This document shows positions 9,629 through 16,006 of a stretch of 25,468 bases of DNA, piece by piece; the stretch's first letter is position 1; each line of letters opens with the position of its first letter. The notes below the pieces were generated by a model, which was not told where the DNA came from, searched no databases, and saw only the letters and a program-made list of their open reading frames with translations. Location: positions 1-25,468 of the forward strand of contig CAYXBZ010000008.1 of assembly GCA_964463605.1 (NCBI GenBank), read 5' to 3'. The translations under genes were made by a program, and so were the position numbers. Source of the stretch: DAOLOF01 sp964463605 (lineage in GTDB: Bacteria; Patescibacteriota; Microgenomatia; UBA1400; PJMF01).

Positions 9629-10735
9629 TTATTTGATGATCAAGGAGCGCTTGTTTTTGGCAATTACTTCAAGATAAATGTTAAGATCAGTTTTTAGTTG
9701 GGTGACTGAGTTTTTTAGTTGGCTCCACCACTCAATCACTATCAAGTGATTGGGTGAAACCAAGGCTGGAATTTGCAGCTGTTGTATTGCTTGTGGATCG
9801 TCAATTTTCCACAAATCAATGTGAAACAATTTGCCTTTGGTTTGATGTCTGACAAAATCATATTCTTTGACATATGAGTAAGTGGGCGAGTTGATGATAG
9901 ATGAAATGTTCAAAAATCGAGCTAGTCCTTTAGTAAACACTGTTTTACCAGCTCCCAACTCTCCATCAAGTCCGATCACTAATCCGTTTTGACTGAGATC
10001 ATCCCAGTGTTTGAGAAGCAACTTGCCAGCAATCTCCTGTGTTTCATTTTCACTGTTGCTAACAAGCTTTACAGTCTTATCTTCAAATGTTTGAGTTAAT
10101 GAGTTGTCTGAAGATTTAGCCATCGAGAAGATCTCCTGATTACCTCTTAAAGTTAGTGGGGTTGAGAGAGTGGTATCAATCACTATTGAGGGTTCATTGG
10201 GGGGAAGTTTGCCAGCATCAATGATTAAGTCAATTAAGTTTTTTTGTTTGTGTGACAGATTATTTAAGATGTCATCTATCGTATAAGGTCTTTTCTTACC
10301 TGAAGCATTTGCCGAAGTGGCAGTGATGGGCTGATCTAGTTTTTTTACCATCTCTATGACAAGCTTGTGATCTGGAATGCGAATGCCCAAAGTATTAAAT
10401 TCAGAGGCAACTCCCGCTGCCAAGCCTTTTTTGTAGCGAGAAACCACGGTGTATGGACCAGGCAAAAATCTACGATAAAGATTTTTTGCCTGATCGTTTA
10501 ACTCCACATACTTATTGGCCATCGATTGGTCAACAACAGCGATTGACAGAGGTTTTCCCTCTCTTCTTGACTTGTAATCAAGGAGCTTGTTAATGGCAGT
10601 TGAGTTGGTGGCATCAGCTCCAATTCCGTACACCGTTTCGGTGGGAAAAATTACCAGTCCGCCAGTTTTTAAAGCATCAACTGCTTGTTGAACTGTTTTC
10701 TGATAATTTTGATTATTGAGCTTAATAATTTTCAT
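9629..10735 (-). CDS. tsaC-tsaE: Fused TsaC (YrdC/Sua5-type) and TsaE t6A biosynthesis protein
   Basis: A 368-residue, two-domain enzyme. Residues about 1-205 are a YrdC/Sua5 domain that makes threonylcarbamoyl-AMP from Thr, bicarbonate and ATP. Its marks are FPTETVYGIGADA (about 30-42), the KSRREGKPLS basic motif (about 55-64), LGIRIPDH and TSANASG (about 140-146). Residues about 230-365 are TsaE, the P-loop ATPase that resets the TsaB-TsaD complex. They show a Walker A motif GELGAGKT (258-265), NSPTYSYVKEY, FHIDLW and IVIEWW. The linker (about 206-230) is polar. TsaC and TsaE are separate genes in most model bacteria; here one start and one stop enclose both. It is the first gene of the leftward t6A unit. 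Confidence 0.93.
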   Translation of the reverse strand: MKIIKLNNQNYQKTVQQAVDALKTGGLVIFPTETVYGIGADATNSTAINKLLDYKSRREGKPLSIAVVDQSMANKYVELNDQAKNLYRRFLPGPYTVVSRYKKGLAAGVASEFNTLGIRIPDHKLVIEMVKKLDQPITATSANASGKKRPYTIDDILNNLSHKQKNLIDLIIDAGKLPPNEPSIVIDTTLSTPLTLRGNQEIFSMAKSSDNSLTQTFEDKTVKLVSNSENETQEIAGKLLLKHWDDLSQNGLVIGLDGELGAGKTVFTKGLARFLNISSIINSPTYSYVKEYDFVRHQTKGKLFHIDLWKIDDPQAIQQLQIPALVSPNHLIVIEWWSQLKNSVTQLKTDLNIYLEVIAKNKRSLIIK

Positions 10736-10783
10736 GTGATATTTTTTGCAAGCTTTAGACTATGTCTGTTTAAATGAAAGGCT

Positions 10784-10789
10784 ATTATA
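10784..10789 (-). promoter_or_regulatory. -10 element upstream of the t6A genes
   Basis: A perfect TATAAT reads on the minus strand, 48 bp before the ATG of the TsaC-TsaE gene. No convincing -35 is seen at 16-18 bp. It faces away from the acidic orphan gene on the right. Confidence 0.4.
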
Positions 10790-10870
10790 TCTCAAGATAA
10801 TGAAATTTTGAGGTGGATCAAAGTTGAAAATACTTGATTTAGGCTGTAATTTTTTTTGTAAGACAAATTA

Positions 10871-10899
10871 TGATGGGGGTTTGTGTTGTCTGCTATAAT
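10871..10899 (+). promoter_or_regulatory. Extended -10 promoter inside the 5' end of the orphan reading frame
   Basis: TGCTATAAT at 10891-10899 is a perfect extended -10, and TGATGG at 10871-10876 is a weak -35 at 17 bp. The predicted start of transcription is near 10906, 3 bases before the ATG at 10909. This argues that the earlier in-frame ATGs at 10870 and 10900 are not used and that the mRNA is nearly leaderless. Confidence 0.5.
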
Positions 10900-10908
10900 A
10901 TGGCTCAT

Positions 10909-11274
10909 ATGAGTGTTAAAGTTAAACATCGATCTTCAAACAGTTTGCTGATGAATTACCTGGATAGTTCCGACAGAGATCAGGAAACCAAGTTTGATCT
11001 TTATGTTCAATCTCGCAAAGTCAGGCAGATTGCGGCGGCACTTGATCAATTTACCAAAACAACCTCGCTTGTTGATTCTCAATGGTTTTTGGATGATCAA
11101 GCATTTATCTCTCAGTTGGTTGATGAGTTATTGGATGACTCACTTTTAGTACTTGATGGAGTTCAACTTGATTCAGAGGCAGTTGAGTTATCTGTCTCGC
11201 TTATGAGTGACATAAAAAGAGCTCTGTCAGTTGTGGAGCAAATTGCTGACAGCGATCAATCCGGAGATAATTGA
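10909..11274 (+). CDS. Small acidic protein of unknown function
   Basis: I do not recognise this protein. From the ATG at 10909 it has 121 residues, with a short basic N-terminus (MSVKVKHRSS) followed by a strongly acidic, mainly helical body rich in Asp, Leu, Gln and Ser. There is no membrane helix and no cysteine after this start. The reading frame is open back to 10870, but the TATAAT at 10894-10899 lies within that extension. The gene stands alone between the divergent t6A genes and groES. Its size and composition would fit a small helical regulator or adaptor, but nothing in the sequence proves that. Confidence 0.6.
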   Translation: MSVKVKHRSSNSLLMNYLDSSDRDQETKFDLYVQSRKVRQIAAALDQFTKTTSLVDSQWFLDDQAFISQLVDELLDDSLLVLDGVQLDSEAVELSVSLMSDIKRALSVVEQIADSDQSGDN

Positions 11275-11309
11275 GTTCTTATTCCCCAAAAAATATTAAT
11301 AAACTGTTG

Positions 11310-11338
11310 TTGACATTTAATTAGCAGTTGGGTAACAT
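11310..11338 (+). promoter_or_regulatory. groESL promoter
   Basis: A perfect -35 TTGACA (11310-11315) is followed after 17 bp by TAACAT (11333-11338). Predicted transcription starts near 11345, giving a leader of about 140 bases. The -10 lies within the CIRCE-like inverted repeat, so a bound repressor would block RNA polymerase. Confidence 0.6.
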
Positions 11339-11347
11339 AACTGCTAG
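11321..11347 (+). promoter_or_regulatory. CIRCE-like operator upstream of groES
   Basis: TTAGCAGTT (11321-11329), a 9-base spacer, then AACTGCTAG (11339-11347). The inner 8 bases of each arm are exact reverse complements. The classical CIRCE operator of HrcA is TTAGCACTC-N9-GAGTGCTAA, so the geometry and the TTAGCA/TGCTA ends match while the inner bases differ. Placement across the -10 and directly upstream of groESL supports heat-shock repression by an HrcA-like protein. No hrcA gene is in the window. Confidence 0.6.
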
Positions 11348-11362
11348 TGATCACGATGGATT

Positions 11363-11424
11363 GTTGCTAATTATTAGCAACTTACTATAGCTTTCTGTCA
11401 CTAACTGGTCACACTAATTGGTCT
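11363..11424 (+). promoter_or_regulatory. Palindrome and tandem 13-mers in the groES leader
   Basis: GTTGCTAAT, a single T, then ATTAGCAAC (11363-11381) form a perfect 9-bp dyad. Two adjacent 13-mers follow (11399-11411 and 11412-11424), sharing the core CACTAAYTGGTC. Both lie downstream of the predicted start, so they may act as a second operator or as leader RNA structure. Confidence 0.4.
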
Positions 11425-11484
11425 GTCCACCAAAGTATTCACAACAATTAACAATTATTCATTCATTGAAGAAAGGGTTTTGCT

Positions 11485-11793
11485 ATGCAATCTCTAAAAC
11501 TTTCAAAGCTCAAGCCTAACGCTGGTTATGTGTTGGTTGAGCCCATCCAAACAGAAACTACAACCAAATCAGGTTTATATTTACCTGAGTCCGAAGACGA
11601 AAAACCTCAACAAGGTAAGGTTTTATCTTGTGGAGATAGCATTTGGGAAAGCGGAGTCAAGGAAGTTAAGTGTCCCGTCAAAAAAGGTGACACGGTTATC
11701 TACAAGAAGTGGGGTGGCAACGACTTTAAGCTGGACGATGTTGAGTATCAGTTTTTGAAGTTTGATGACATTTTGGCTGTCGTCAGCAAATAA
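11485..11793 (+). CDS. groES: Co-chaperonin GroES
   Basis: Heptameric lid of the GroEL chamber. The 102-residue length fits the family. It opens with KLKPNAGYVLVEP, has the mobile-loop segment around residues 26-33 (TTKSGLYLP), and continues with QGKVLSCGD and VKKGDTVIYKKWGG. It closes with the FDDILAVV strand. AAGAAAGGG precedes the ATG at a suitable distance. groEL follows after 41 bp with its own AAGGA site, so the two form the usual operon under the CIRCE-like control upstream. Confidence 0.96.
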   Translation: MQSLKLSKLKPNAGYVLVEPIQTETTTKSGLYLPESEDEKPQQGKVLSCGDSIWESGVKEVKCPVKKGDTVIYKKWGGNDFKLDDVEYQFLKFDDILAVVSK

Positions 11794-11834
11794 TAACGAC
11801 TAAAAAATTAATTAATAAACATTTAAGGAACAAT

Positions 11835-13484
11835 ATGGCAAAACAACTCTTATTTGGCGATGACGCCAGACAAAAGATGCTGATTGGCATCAATAAATTA
11901 GCAAGTGCAGTTACCACTACTCTCGGACCCAAAGGCCGCAACGTGGCTCTCGATAAATCATGGGGAGCACCCAATGTGGTTCATGATGGAGTGAGTGTGG
12001 CTAAGGAAATTGAGCTGCAAGACAAGTTTGAGAACATGGGTGCGCAGTTGGTACGTGAAGCTGCCTCTAAGACTAATGATGTGGCTGGCGATGGTACCAC
12101 CACCGCTACTTTGTTGACTCAAAAGATGAGTTCAATTGGCATGAAGTATGTCACTGCAGGCACCAATCCAATGATTATGAAGCGCGGTATTGATCAAGCA
12201 GTTGATGAAGTCGTAAAAAAGATTCGCAAGCTAGCCAAGCCAGTCAAGGAAGATGACTGGGAAAAGGTAGCCACTATTTCTGCTCAGGATCCTGAGATTG
12301 GAGCTAAAATTGCCGAGGCTTTAAAGTTGGTTGGCAAGGATGGTGTGGTTGAGGTTGAGGAAGGTAAAACAATGGAGATTACCATTGACCACAAGGAAGG
12401 AATGGAGCTCGACAAAGGTTATGCTTCACCTTACTTTGTAACCGACTCAGACAACATGGAGGCGGTTATGGAGAGTCCTTATATTCTCATCACCGACCAA
12501 AAAATCTCTAGTATCAAGGATGTGTTGCCACTGCTTGAAAAAGTGGTTAACGCAGGCAAATCTTTAGTGATTTTGGCCGATGATATTGAAGGCGAGGCTT
12601 TAACTACATTAGTAGTGAACAAGCTTCGAGGTACATTCAAGGCTTTGGCCGTTAAGGCCCCTGGTTTTGGTGACAGGCGCAAGGAGATGCTGCATGACAT
12701 TGCGGTGTTAACTGGTGCTAATGTTATCACCAGTGAGGTAGGTCGCAAGCTTGAGGATGCCACTCTTGATGATCTAGGCCAGGCTGACACAGTCAGGTCT
12801 TCCAAAGACAGTACTAGAATTGTTGGCGGAGCAGGCACTCAAACTGATATTGATGCTCGCGTAGCTCAGATTGAGGCTCAAATTGAGCAATCAACTTCTG
12901 ACTTCGACATCGAAAAACTTCAGGAGAGAAAAGCCAAGCTGACCGGCGGAGTAGCCGTGATCCAGGTTGGTGCTAACACCGAGATTGAGATGAAGAATCT
13001 TCAAGAAAGAGTTAAGGATGCCAAAGAGGCTACCAAGGCTGCTATTGAAGAGGGCATCATTCCAGGAGGTGGCGTGACTTACGTCCAGGCTGCTAAAGTT
13101 CTAGATAAGATTAAGCCTAAGAGTGAGGACGAAAAAACAGGTATTGAGTTAGTTAGGGCTGTTTTGGATGAACCAATCCGCATGCTTGCCACTAACTCTG
13201 GAGTTGACGCCGGCTGGGTTCTTGGTCAAATCAAGAAAAAGGACAAGCCCACCTGGGGATTCAACGCTCTGACCAATGAGTTCGAGGATCTAGTCGAGGC
13301 TGGAGTGATTGAGCCTGCAAAGGTAGCAATTGCTGCTTTGCAAAACTCATCTTCAGTTGCCTCAATGATCTTAACTACTGAGTGTTTGGTAACTGACGCT
13401 CCAGAAGAAAAAGATGACAGTGCTGCAGCCGCTGCCGCGGCAGCTGGCATGGGCGGTATGGGCGGAATGGGTGGAATGATGTAA
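11835..13484 (+). CDS. groEL: Chaperonin GroEL
   Basis: ATP-driven, 14-subunit folding chamber. The 549 residues match GroEL length and cover the equatorial, intermediate and apical domains without gaps. Clear marks are TTLGPKGRNVAL (about 28-39), the ATP-site GDGTTTAT (about 86-93), the apical VVEVEEGKTMEITIDHKEG region, and KAPGFGDRRKEML. The C-terminus has GIIPGGGVTYVQA, then an alanine-rich stretch ending in GGM repeats and MM. A Shine-Dalgarno AAGGA lies 7-8 bases before the ATG. A strong hairpin follows the stop. Nothing unusual is seen apart from the run of eight alanines before the GGM tail. Confidence 0.98.
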   Translation: MAKQLLFGDDARQKMLIGINKLASAVTTTLGPKGRNVALDKSWGAPNVVHDGVSVAKEIELQDKFENMGAQLVREAASKTNDVAGDGTTTATLLTQKMSSIGMKYVTAGTNPMIMKRGIDQAVDEVVKKIRKLAKPVKEDDWEKVATISAQDPEIGAKIAEALKLVGKDGVVEVEEGKTMEITIDHKEGMELDKGYASPYFVTDSDNMEAVMESPYILITDQKISSIKDVLPLLEKVVNAGKSLVILADDIEGEALTTLVVNKLRGTFKALAVKAPGFGDRRKEMLHDIAVLTGANVITSEVGRKLEDATLDDLGQADTVRSSKDSTRIVGGAGTQTDIDARVAQIEAQIEQSTSDFDIEKLQERKAKLTGGVAVIQVGANTEIEMKNLQERVKDAKEATKAAIEEGIIPGGGVTYVQAAKVLDKIKPKSEDEKTGIELVRAVLDEPIRMLATNSGVDAGWVLGQIKKKDKPTWGFNALTNEFEDLVEAGVIEPAKVAIAALQNSSSVASMILTTECLVTDAPEEKDDSAAAAAAAAGMGGMGGMGGMM

Positions 13485-13509
13485 AAATTTAGGTTTGGAA
13501 TTGAAAATT

Positions 13510-13537
13510 AAGCGGGGCCCGACGGGCCCCGCTTTAG
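13510..13537 (+). terminator. GC-rich terminator-like hairpin after groEL
   Basis: A perfect 11-bp stem (AAGCGGGGCCC / GGGCCCCGCTT) with a GAC loop lies 26 bp after the groEL stop. It is far richer in GC than its surroundings. Only three T residues follow the stem, so the U-tract is short, but position and stability fit an intrinsic terminator. Confidence 0.75.
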
Positions 13538-13584
13538 TAGTGTTGACGCGTTATTAACAAACTTCTAAAAACATTGTTAATTGA

Positions 13585-14211
13585 CGCAAATTAGCCTATT
13601 ACCGTCAGTTAATTGACGGTAATAGGGACTCCTATCTTTATAAAGATATTTTGGAGCTTAAGCAGATTAAAAACTCTAAAAAGATACTTGATCTGTTGCA
13701 ATTACTTGCTTTTCAGATAGGCCAAGAGGTCTCTTTGCAAGAACTTGGAACACAATTGGAAATGAGTAAAAATACAGTTGCTCGTTATTTAGATTTATTG
13801 GAAAAAAGTTTTGTTTTAATTAATGTCCGTGGCTTTAGTCGTAATTTACGCAAAGAAATAAGCAAGACTTCTCGCTACTATTTTTACGATAATGGAATTA
13901 GAAATGCAGTTATTAATAATTTTAATTGGATAGATCAGAGAAGCGATGTTGGGAGCTTATGGGAAAATTTTTTATTTGTTGAGAGGATGAAATACAGAGC
14001 CTATAAAGAAATTAGAGCCAATCAGTATTTTTGGAGAACTTGGGATCAGCAAGAAATAGATCTAGTTGAAGAAAGAGACGGTAGGTTATTTGGATATGAG
14101 TTTAAATGGGGCAATAAACAGCCAGCCGCTCCAACGCAATGGCAAAATTATTATAAACAAGCTAGTTATCAAGTCATTAATAAAGATAATTATTTATCTT
14201 TTATTACTTAA
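13585..14211 (+). pseudogene. 5'-truncated AAA/DUF4143 ATPase remnant
   Basis: The open frame encodes the C-terminal half of a DUF4143-type AAA ATPase and lacks the N-terminal P-loop domain. In-frame codons before the TTG at 13651 still read as family sequence (DSYLYKDILELKQIKNSKK), so homology starts near 13620. A stop at 13582 then closes the frame. The preserved part includes a winged-helix-like segment (SLQELGTQLEMSKNTVARYL). The nuclease-like DUF4143 end follows, with RYYFYDNGIRNA, LWENFLFVE, EIDLVEE and a YEFKW strand. The intact relative at 23401-24702 has about 220 further residues before the matching point. A 32-bp palindrome sits at the breakpoint. It is most likely a decayed gene; expression of the C-terminal domain from TTG 13651 cannot be excluded. 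Confidence 0.7.
13595..13626. repeat. Perfect 13-bp inverted repeat at the truncation point
   Basis: CCTATTACCGTCA and TGACGGTAATAGG flank a 6-base centre (GTTAAT). An 11-mer from the centre of this hairpin (GTTAATTGACG, 13608-13618) also occurs just upstream at 13576-13586. The right arm runs into the first family-like codons of the remnant. Confidence 0.7.
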
Positions 14212-14236
14212 TCAGTTTTTCCCTACCTCTTTTTCT

Positions 14237-14266
14237 TTGCACAACTCACCCCTTTTTTGCTATACT
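14237..14266 (+). promoter_or_regulatory. Promoter of the DGR target gene
   Basis: TTGCAC (14237-14242) is followed after 18 bp by TATACT (14261-14266), preceded by TGC for an extended -10. The transcript would begin near 14273, leaving a leader of about 32 bases without a clear Shine-Dalgarno site before the ATG at 14305. Confidence 0.5.
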
Positions 14267-14304
14267 AAATTTAGTCAAGCATTTACCAACACCAAACTCA
14301 ACAT

Positions 14305-15063
14305 ATGCTATTTTCAAATAAACCCACCTTTAACTCTAAAAAACTACTTCTTCCTCTACTAGTAATTTTGTTTGGTCTTAGCCTGGGTTTGGGCGCTACA
14401 GTGTTAGCGGAACAATTGTCTGGCACCCCAGACAGCGGCGTAACCTCTCGCATTAAACAAATTTATGATGATTTAGATGCGATGGGTCAGGGCAGTGATT
14501 CTTCCGGCAGTTGGGGAGATTGGGGGGCTTACTGGAATAGGATCCGCTCGGTGGTGATTGATTACAGCCAGCAATCTTTACAAACTTATGATGATTATGC
14601 CAGCCCGGCCAGCAGCGAAGAGGGAAATTGGACTCAAATTAGCCCTAGTCCGGAAATTTGGCAGGATGAGCGTACTGGTTTATATTGGAGTGCGAGTCAG
14701 GGCATTCAAGCTTCTGGTAACAATTTTGTAACCACTTGTGCTTTCTTTAGCAGTGATCCTCGCGGCAGCTATGACGGCACTGATCCTAATTGTGGAGCTT
14801 CGATTAACCAATGTGCAAATCTAACTTATGGTGACTATACTGATTGGTATTTACCCACTCAAAAGGAACTACAACAAGCATATATTAATGGTATTTATAA
14901 TCAAACTAGTGGCTCCTTTGCCACTACCTCCCATTTCTGGTCGTCTACGGAGCTATCTACTAATAGCTCTTACGCCTGGAGGGTCAATCTCAACGCTGGC
15001 TACACGCACCACTATGGCAAGACTACCGGCTCCTTCGCTGTGCGTTGCGTGCGCCGGGACTAA
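14305..15063 (+). CDS. DGR target: exported DUF1566 (C-type-lectin-like) variable protein
   Basis: A 252-residue protein with a hydrophobic signal or anchor segment (about 13-35), a short helical region with Trp/Gly-rich SWGDWGAYWNRI (about 69-80) and a C-terminal DUF1566/Lcl-type domain. The domain marks are ERTGLYWS (122-129), YTDWYLPTQKEL (178-189), FWSSTE (211-216), YAWRVNLN (223-230) and FAVRCVRR at the end. Cysteines at about 145, 163, 170 and 248 may form disulfides. Codons 205-251 are the variable repeat copied from the template at 15445-15587. Thirteen residues differ from the template: 210, 217, 219, 223, 231, 233, 235-238, 241, 242 and 244. They are now mainly Tyr, His, Phe, Gly and Thr where the template encodes Asn, Gln or Asp. 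Surface ligand binding is the known role of such DGR targets; the ligand is unknown. Confidence 0.93.
   Translation: MLFSNKPTFNSKKLLLPLLVILFGLSLGLGATVLAEQLSGTPDSGVTSRIKQIYDDLDAMGQGSDSSGSWGDWGAYWNRIRSVVIDYSQQSLQTYDDYASPASSEEGNWTQISPSPEIWQDERTGLYWSASQGIQASGNNFVTTCAFFSSDPRGSYDGTDPNCGASINQCANLTYGDYTDWYLPTQKELQQAYINGIYNQTSGSFATTSHFWSSTELSTNSSYAWRVNLNAGYTHHYGKTTGSFAVRCVRRD
14917..15059 (+). repeat. DGR variable repeat (VR)
   Basis: 143 bp at the 3' end of the target gene, aligned without gaps to TR (offset 528). By my count there are 15 mismatches, at 14932, 14954, 14960, 14971, 14995, 14996, 15001, 15007, 15010, 15013, 15017, 15026, 15029, 15034 and 15035. Every one is A in TR. All fall in codon positions 1 or 2. 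The other 128 positions are identical. Confidence 0.97.
15036..15059 (+). other. Candidate initiation-of-mutagenic-homing (IMH) segment
   Basis: The last 24 bases of VR are G/C-rich, carry no substitution and match TR exactly; homology stops at 15060. In studied DGRs an invariant GC-rich block at the 3' end of VR directs where cDNA integration starts. Only one adenine occurs in this block, so it would be protected from mutagenesis. The role here is inferred from position. Confidence 0.6.
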
Positions 15064-15444
15064 AAAATACAAGAATTTAAATCTTTTTTTCTTTAAAATT
15101 TAAAAAATTTAATTGGTGGTAAGTTTATTATAGGATGTTAGTTTTTATTATGTATGTAAGAAAGCTTCCTTAAAATTCTTTTGATAATTTGTTACTTTAT
15201 GAGTGGGCGAGATTTTAAGCCATCAACCTGCAAACAAGGCCCTGGGGTTTAAACAAGGCCCAAATTTAAGTCCGTTCTGCCACACCTAGCTGCAGCTTAG
15301 TTTTTTAATAAAACTGGTTACAGCTGGGTATTAAAATTCAAAATAATTCTGTAGGTGCAAGGCCTGCTTAATTGTTTGGTGAAGCCAAGTAATTCGCTTG
15401 TTAAGCAATAATGTTTGGCCGTCAAGCTGGCAGAGTCATGGTAG
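15064..15444. other. Non-coding region between VR and TR
   Basis: 381 bp without a credible gene. The first 50 bp are very AT-rich, with a T-run and imperfect palindromes that could end the target mRNA. An 11-bp direct repeat (AAACAAGGCCC) occurs at 15232-15242 and 15251-15261. Just before TR, GCCAA (15384-15388) can pair with TTGGC (15415-15419) around an inner GCTT/AAGC stem, giving a structured element 26 bp from TR. I found no strong promoter for TR. The segment may be the upstream part of the TR RNA. Confidence 0.5.
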
Positions 15445-15587
15445 TTTGCCACTACCTCCAATTTCTGGTCGTCTACGGAGCAATCTAATAATAGCTCTAA
15501 CGCCTGGAGGGTCAATCTCAACAATGGCAACACGAACAACAATGACAAGACTAACGACTCCAACGCTGTGCGTTGCGTGCGCCGGGA
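15445..15587 (+). repeat. DGR template repeat (TR)
   Basis: A 143-bp non-coding copy of VR. About 41 of its bases are A on the plus strand, largely arranged as AAC/AAT codons in the frame that corresponds to the target. It translates to Asn, Asp or Gln at all 13 variable positions. Fifteen of the adenines differ in VR, and no other base differs. The adenine bias sets the sense of the template RNA as rightward, opposite to the avd and RT genes. TR begins at 15445; sequence before it no longer resembles VR. Confidence 0.96.
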
Positions 15588-15634
15588 TTTAAGTTTGGGC
15601 TGGTGCCTTTTATCTACTTGGTAGAGGTAGGTGT

Positions 15635-16006
15635 TTAGTTTGACGATTGTTTTTCGGCCCACCTCAGCCAACCAGCAAGCATTTTTCCAATCTCCTCTGA
15701 CTGTTTAATAATTTGACCCAATTGTTTGTGGGAAATTAAATTCAAATCATAAGCCATTTTGATTCTGTTTTTCAGTTGATCAAAAACAGCGCTGGCTTGC
15801 TTAATATACTTTGCTCTGGCTTTAACTGGGCAGTTATTGGCTTGATAAATAATGTCAGATAACTCCCAGTTTTTTTGTATAATTTTTTCACCCAAACTGT
15901 ATTTATACTCTTTGCGAAAGTTGTGGATTAATTTTTGTAAATATTTTTGCAGTTGGTAAACTTTATCTCCTAATGAAAAATGACGTTTATTTGTGTTTTT
16001 GTTCAT
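15635..16006 (-). CDS. avd: DGR accessory variability determinant (Avd-like four-helix protein)
   Basis: A 123-residue, highly basic, all-helical protein. The KYSLGEKI motif (about 35-42), long amphipathic helices and the C-terminal GWLRWAEKQ fit the bAvd four-helix-bundle family. In characterised systems Avd forms a pentamer that binds the RT and TR RNA and is needed for mutagenic reverse transcription. Its ATG overlaps the RT stop as ATGA (16003-16006), so translation is probably coupled. Its stop lies 48 bp from the TR end. Family-level identity is inferred from size, charge, motif and context. Confidence 0.85.
   Translation of the reverse strand: MNKNTNKRHFSLGDKVYQLQKYLQKLIHNFRKEYKYSLGEKIIQKNWELSDIIYQANNCPVKARAKYIKQASAVFDQLKNRIKMAYDLNLISHKQLGQIIKQSEEIGKMLAGWLRWAEKQSSN

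Noticed and set aside
12479..12838. Leftward 119-codon open frame inside groEL
   Set aside because: It is antisense to a fully conserved groEL and has no independent support.
15445..15587. Second target gene or simple duplicated gene fragment
   Set aside because: TR has no start or domain context of its own and continues past the stop position. Differences are restricted to adenines, so it is a template and not gene decay.
15318..15671. Leftward 117-codon open frame covering TR
   Set aside because: It runs antisense through the TR and the structured leader; its composition follows the TR, and no domain is visible. It is a shadow of the repeat.
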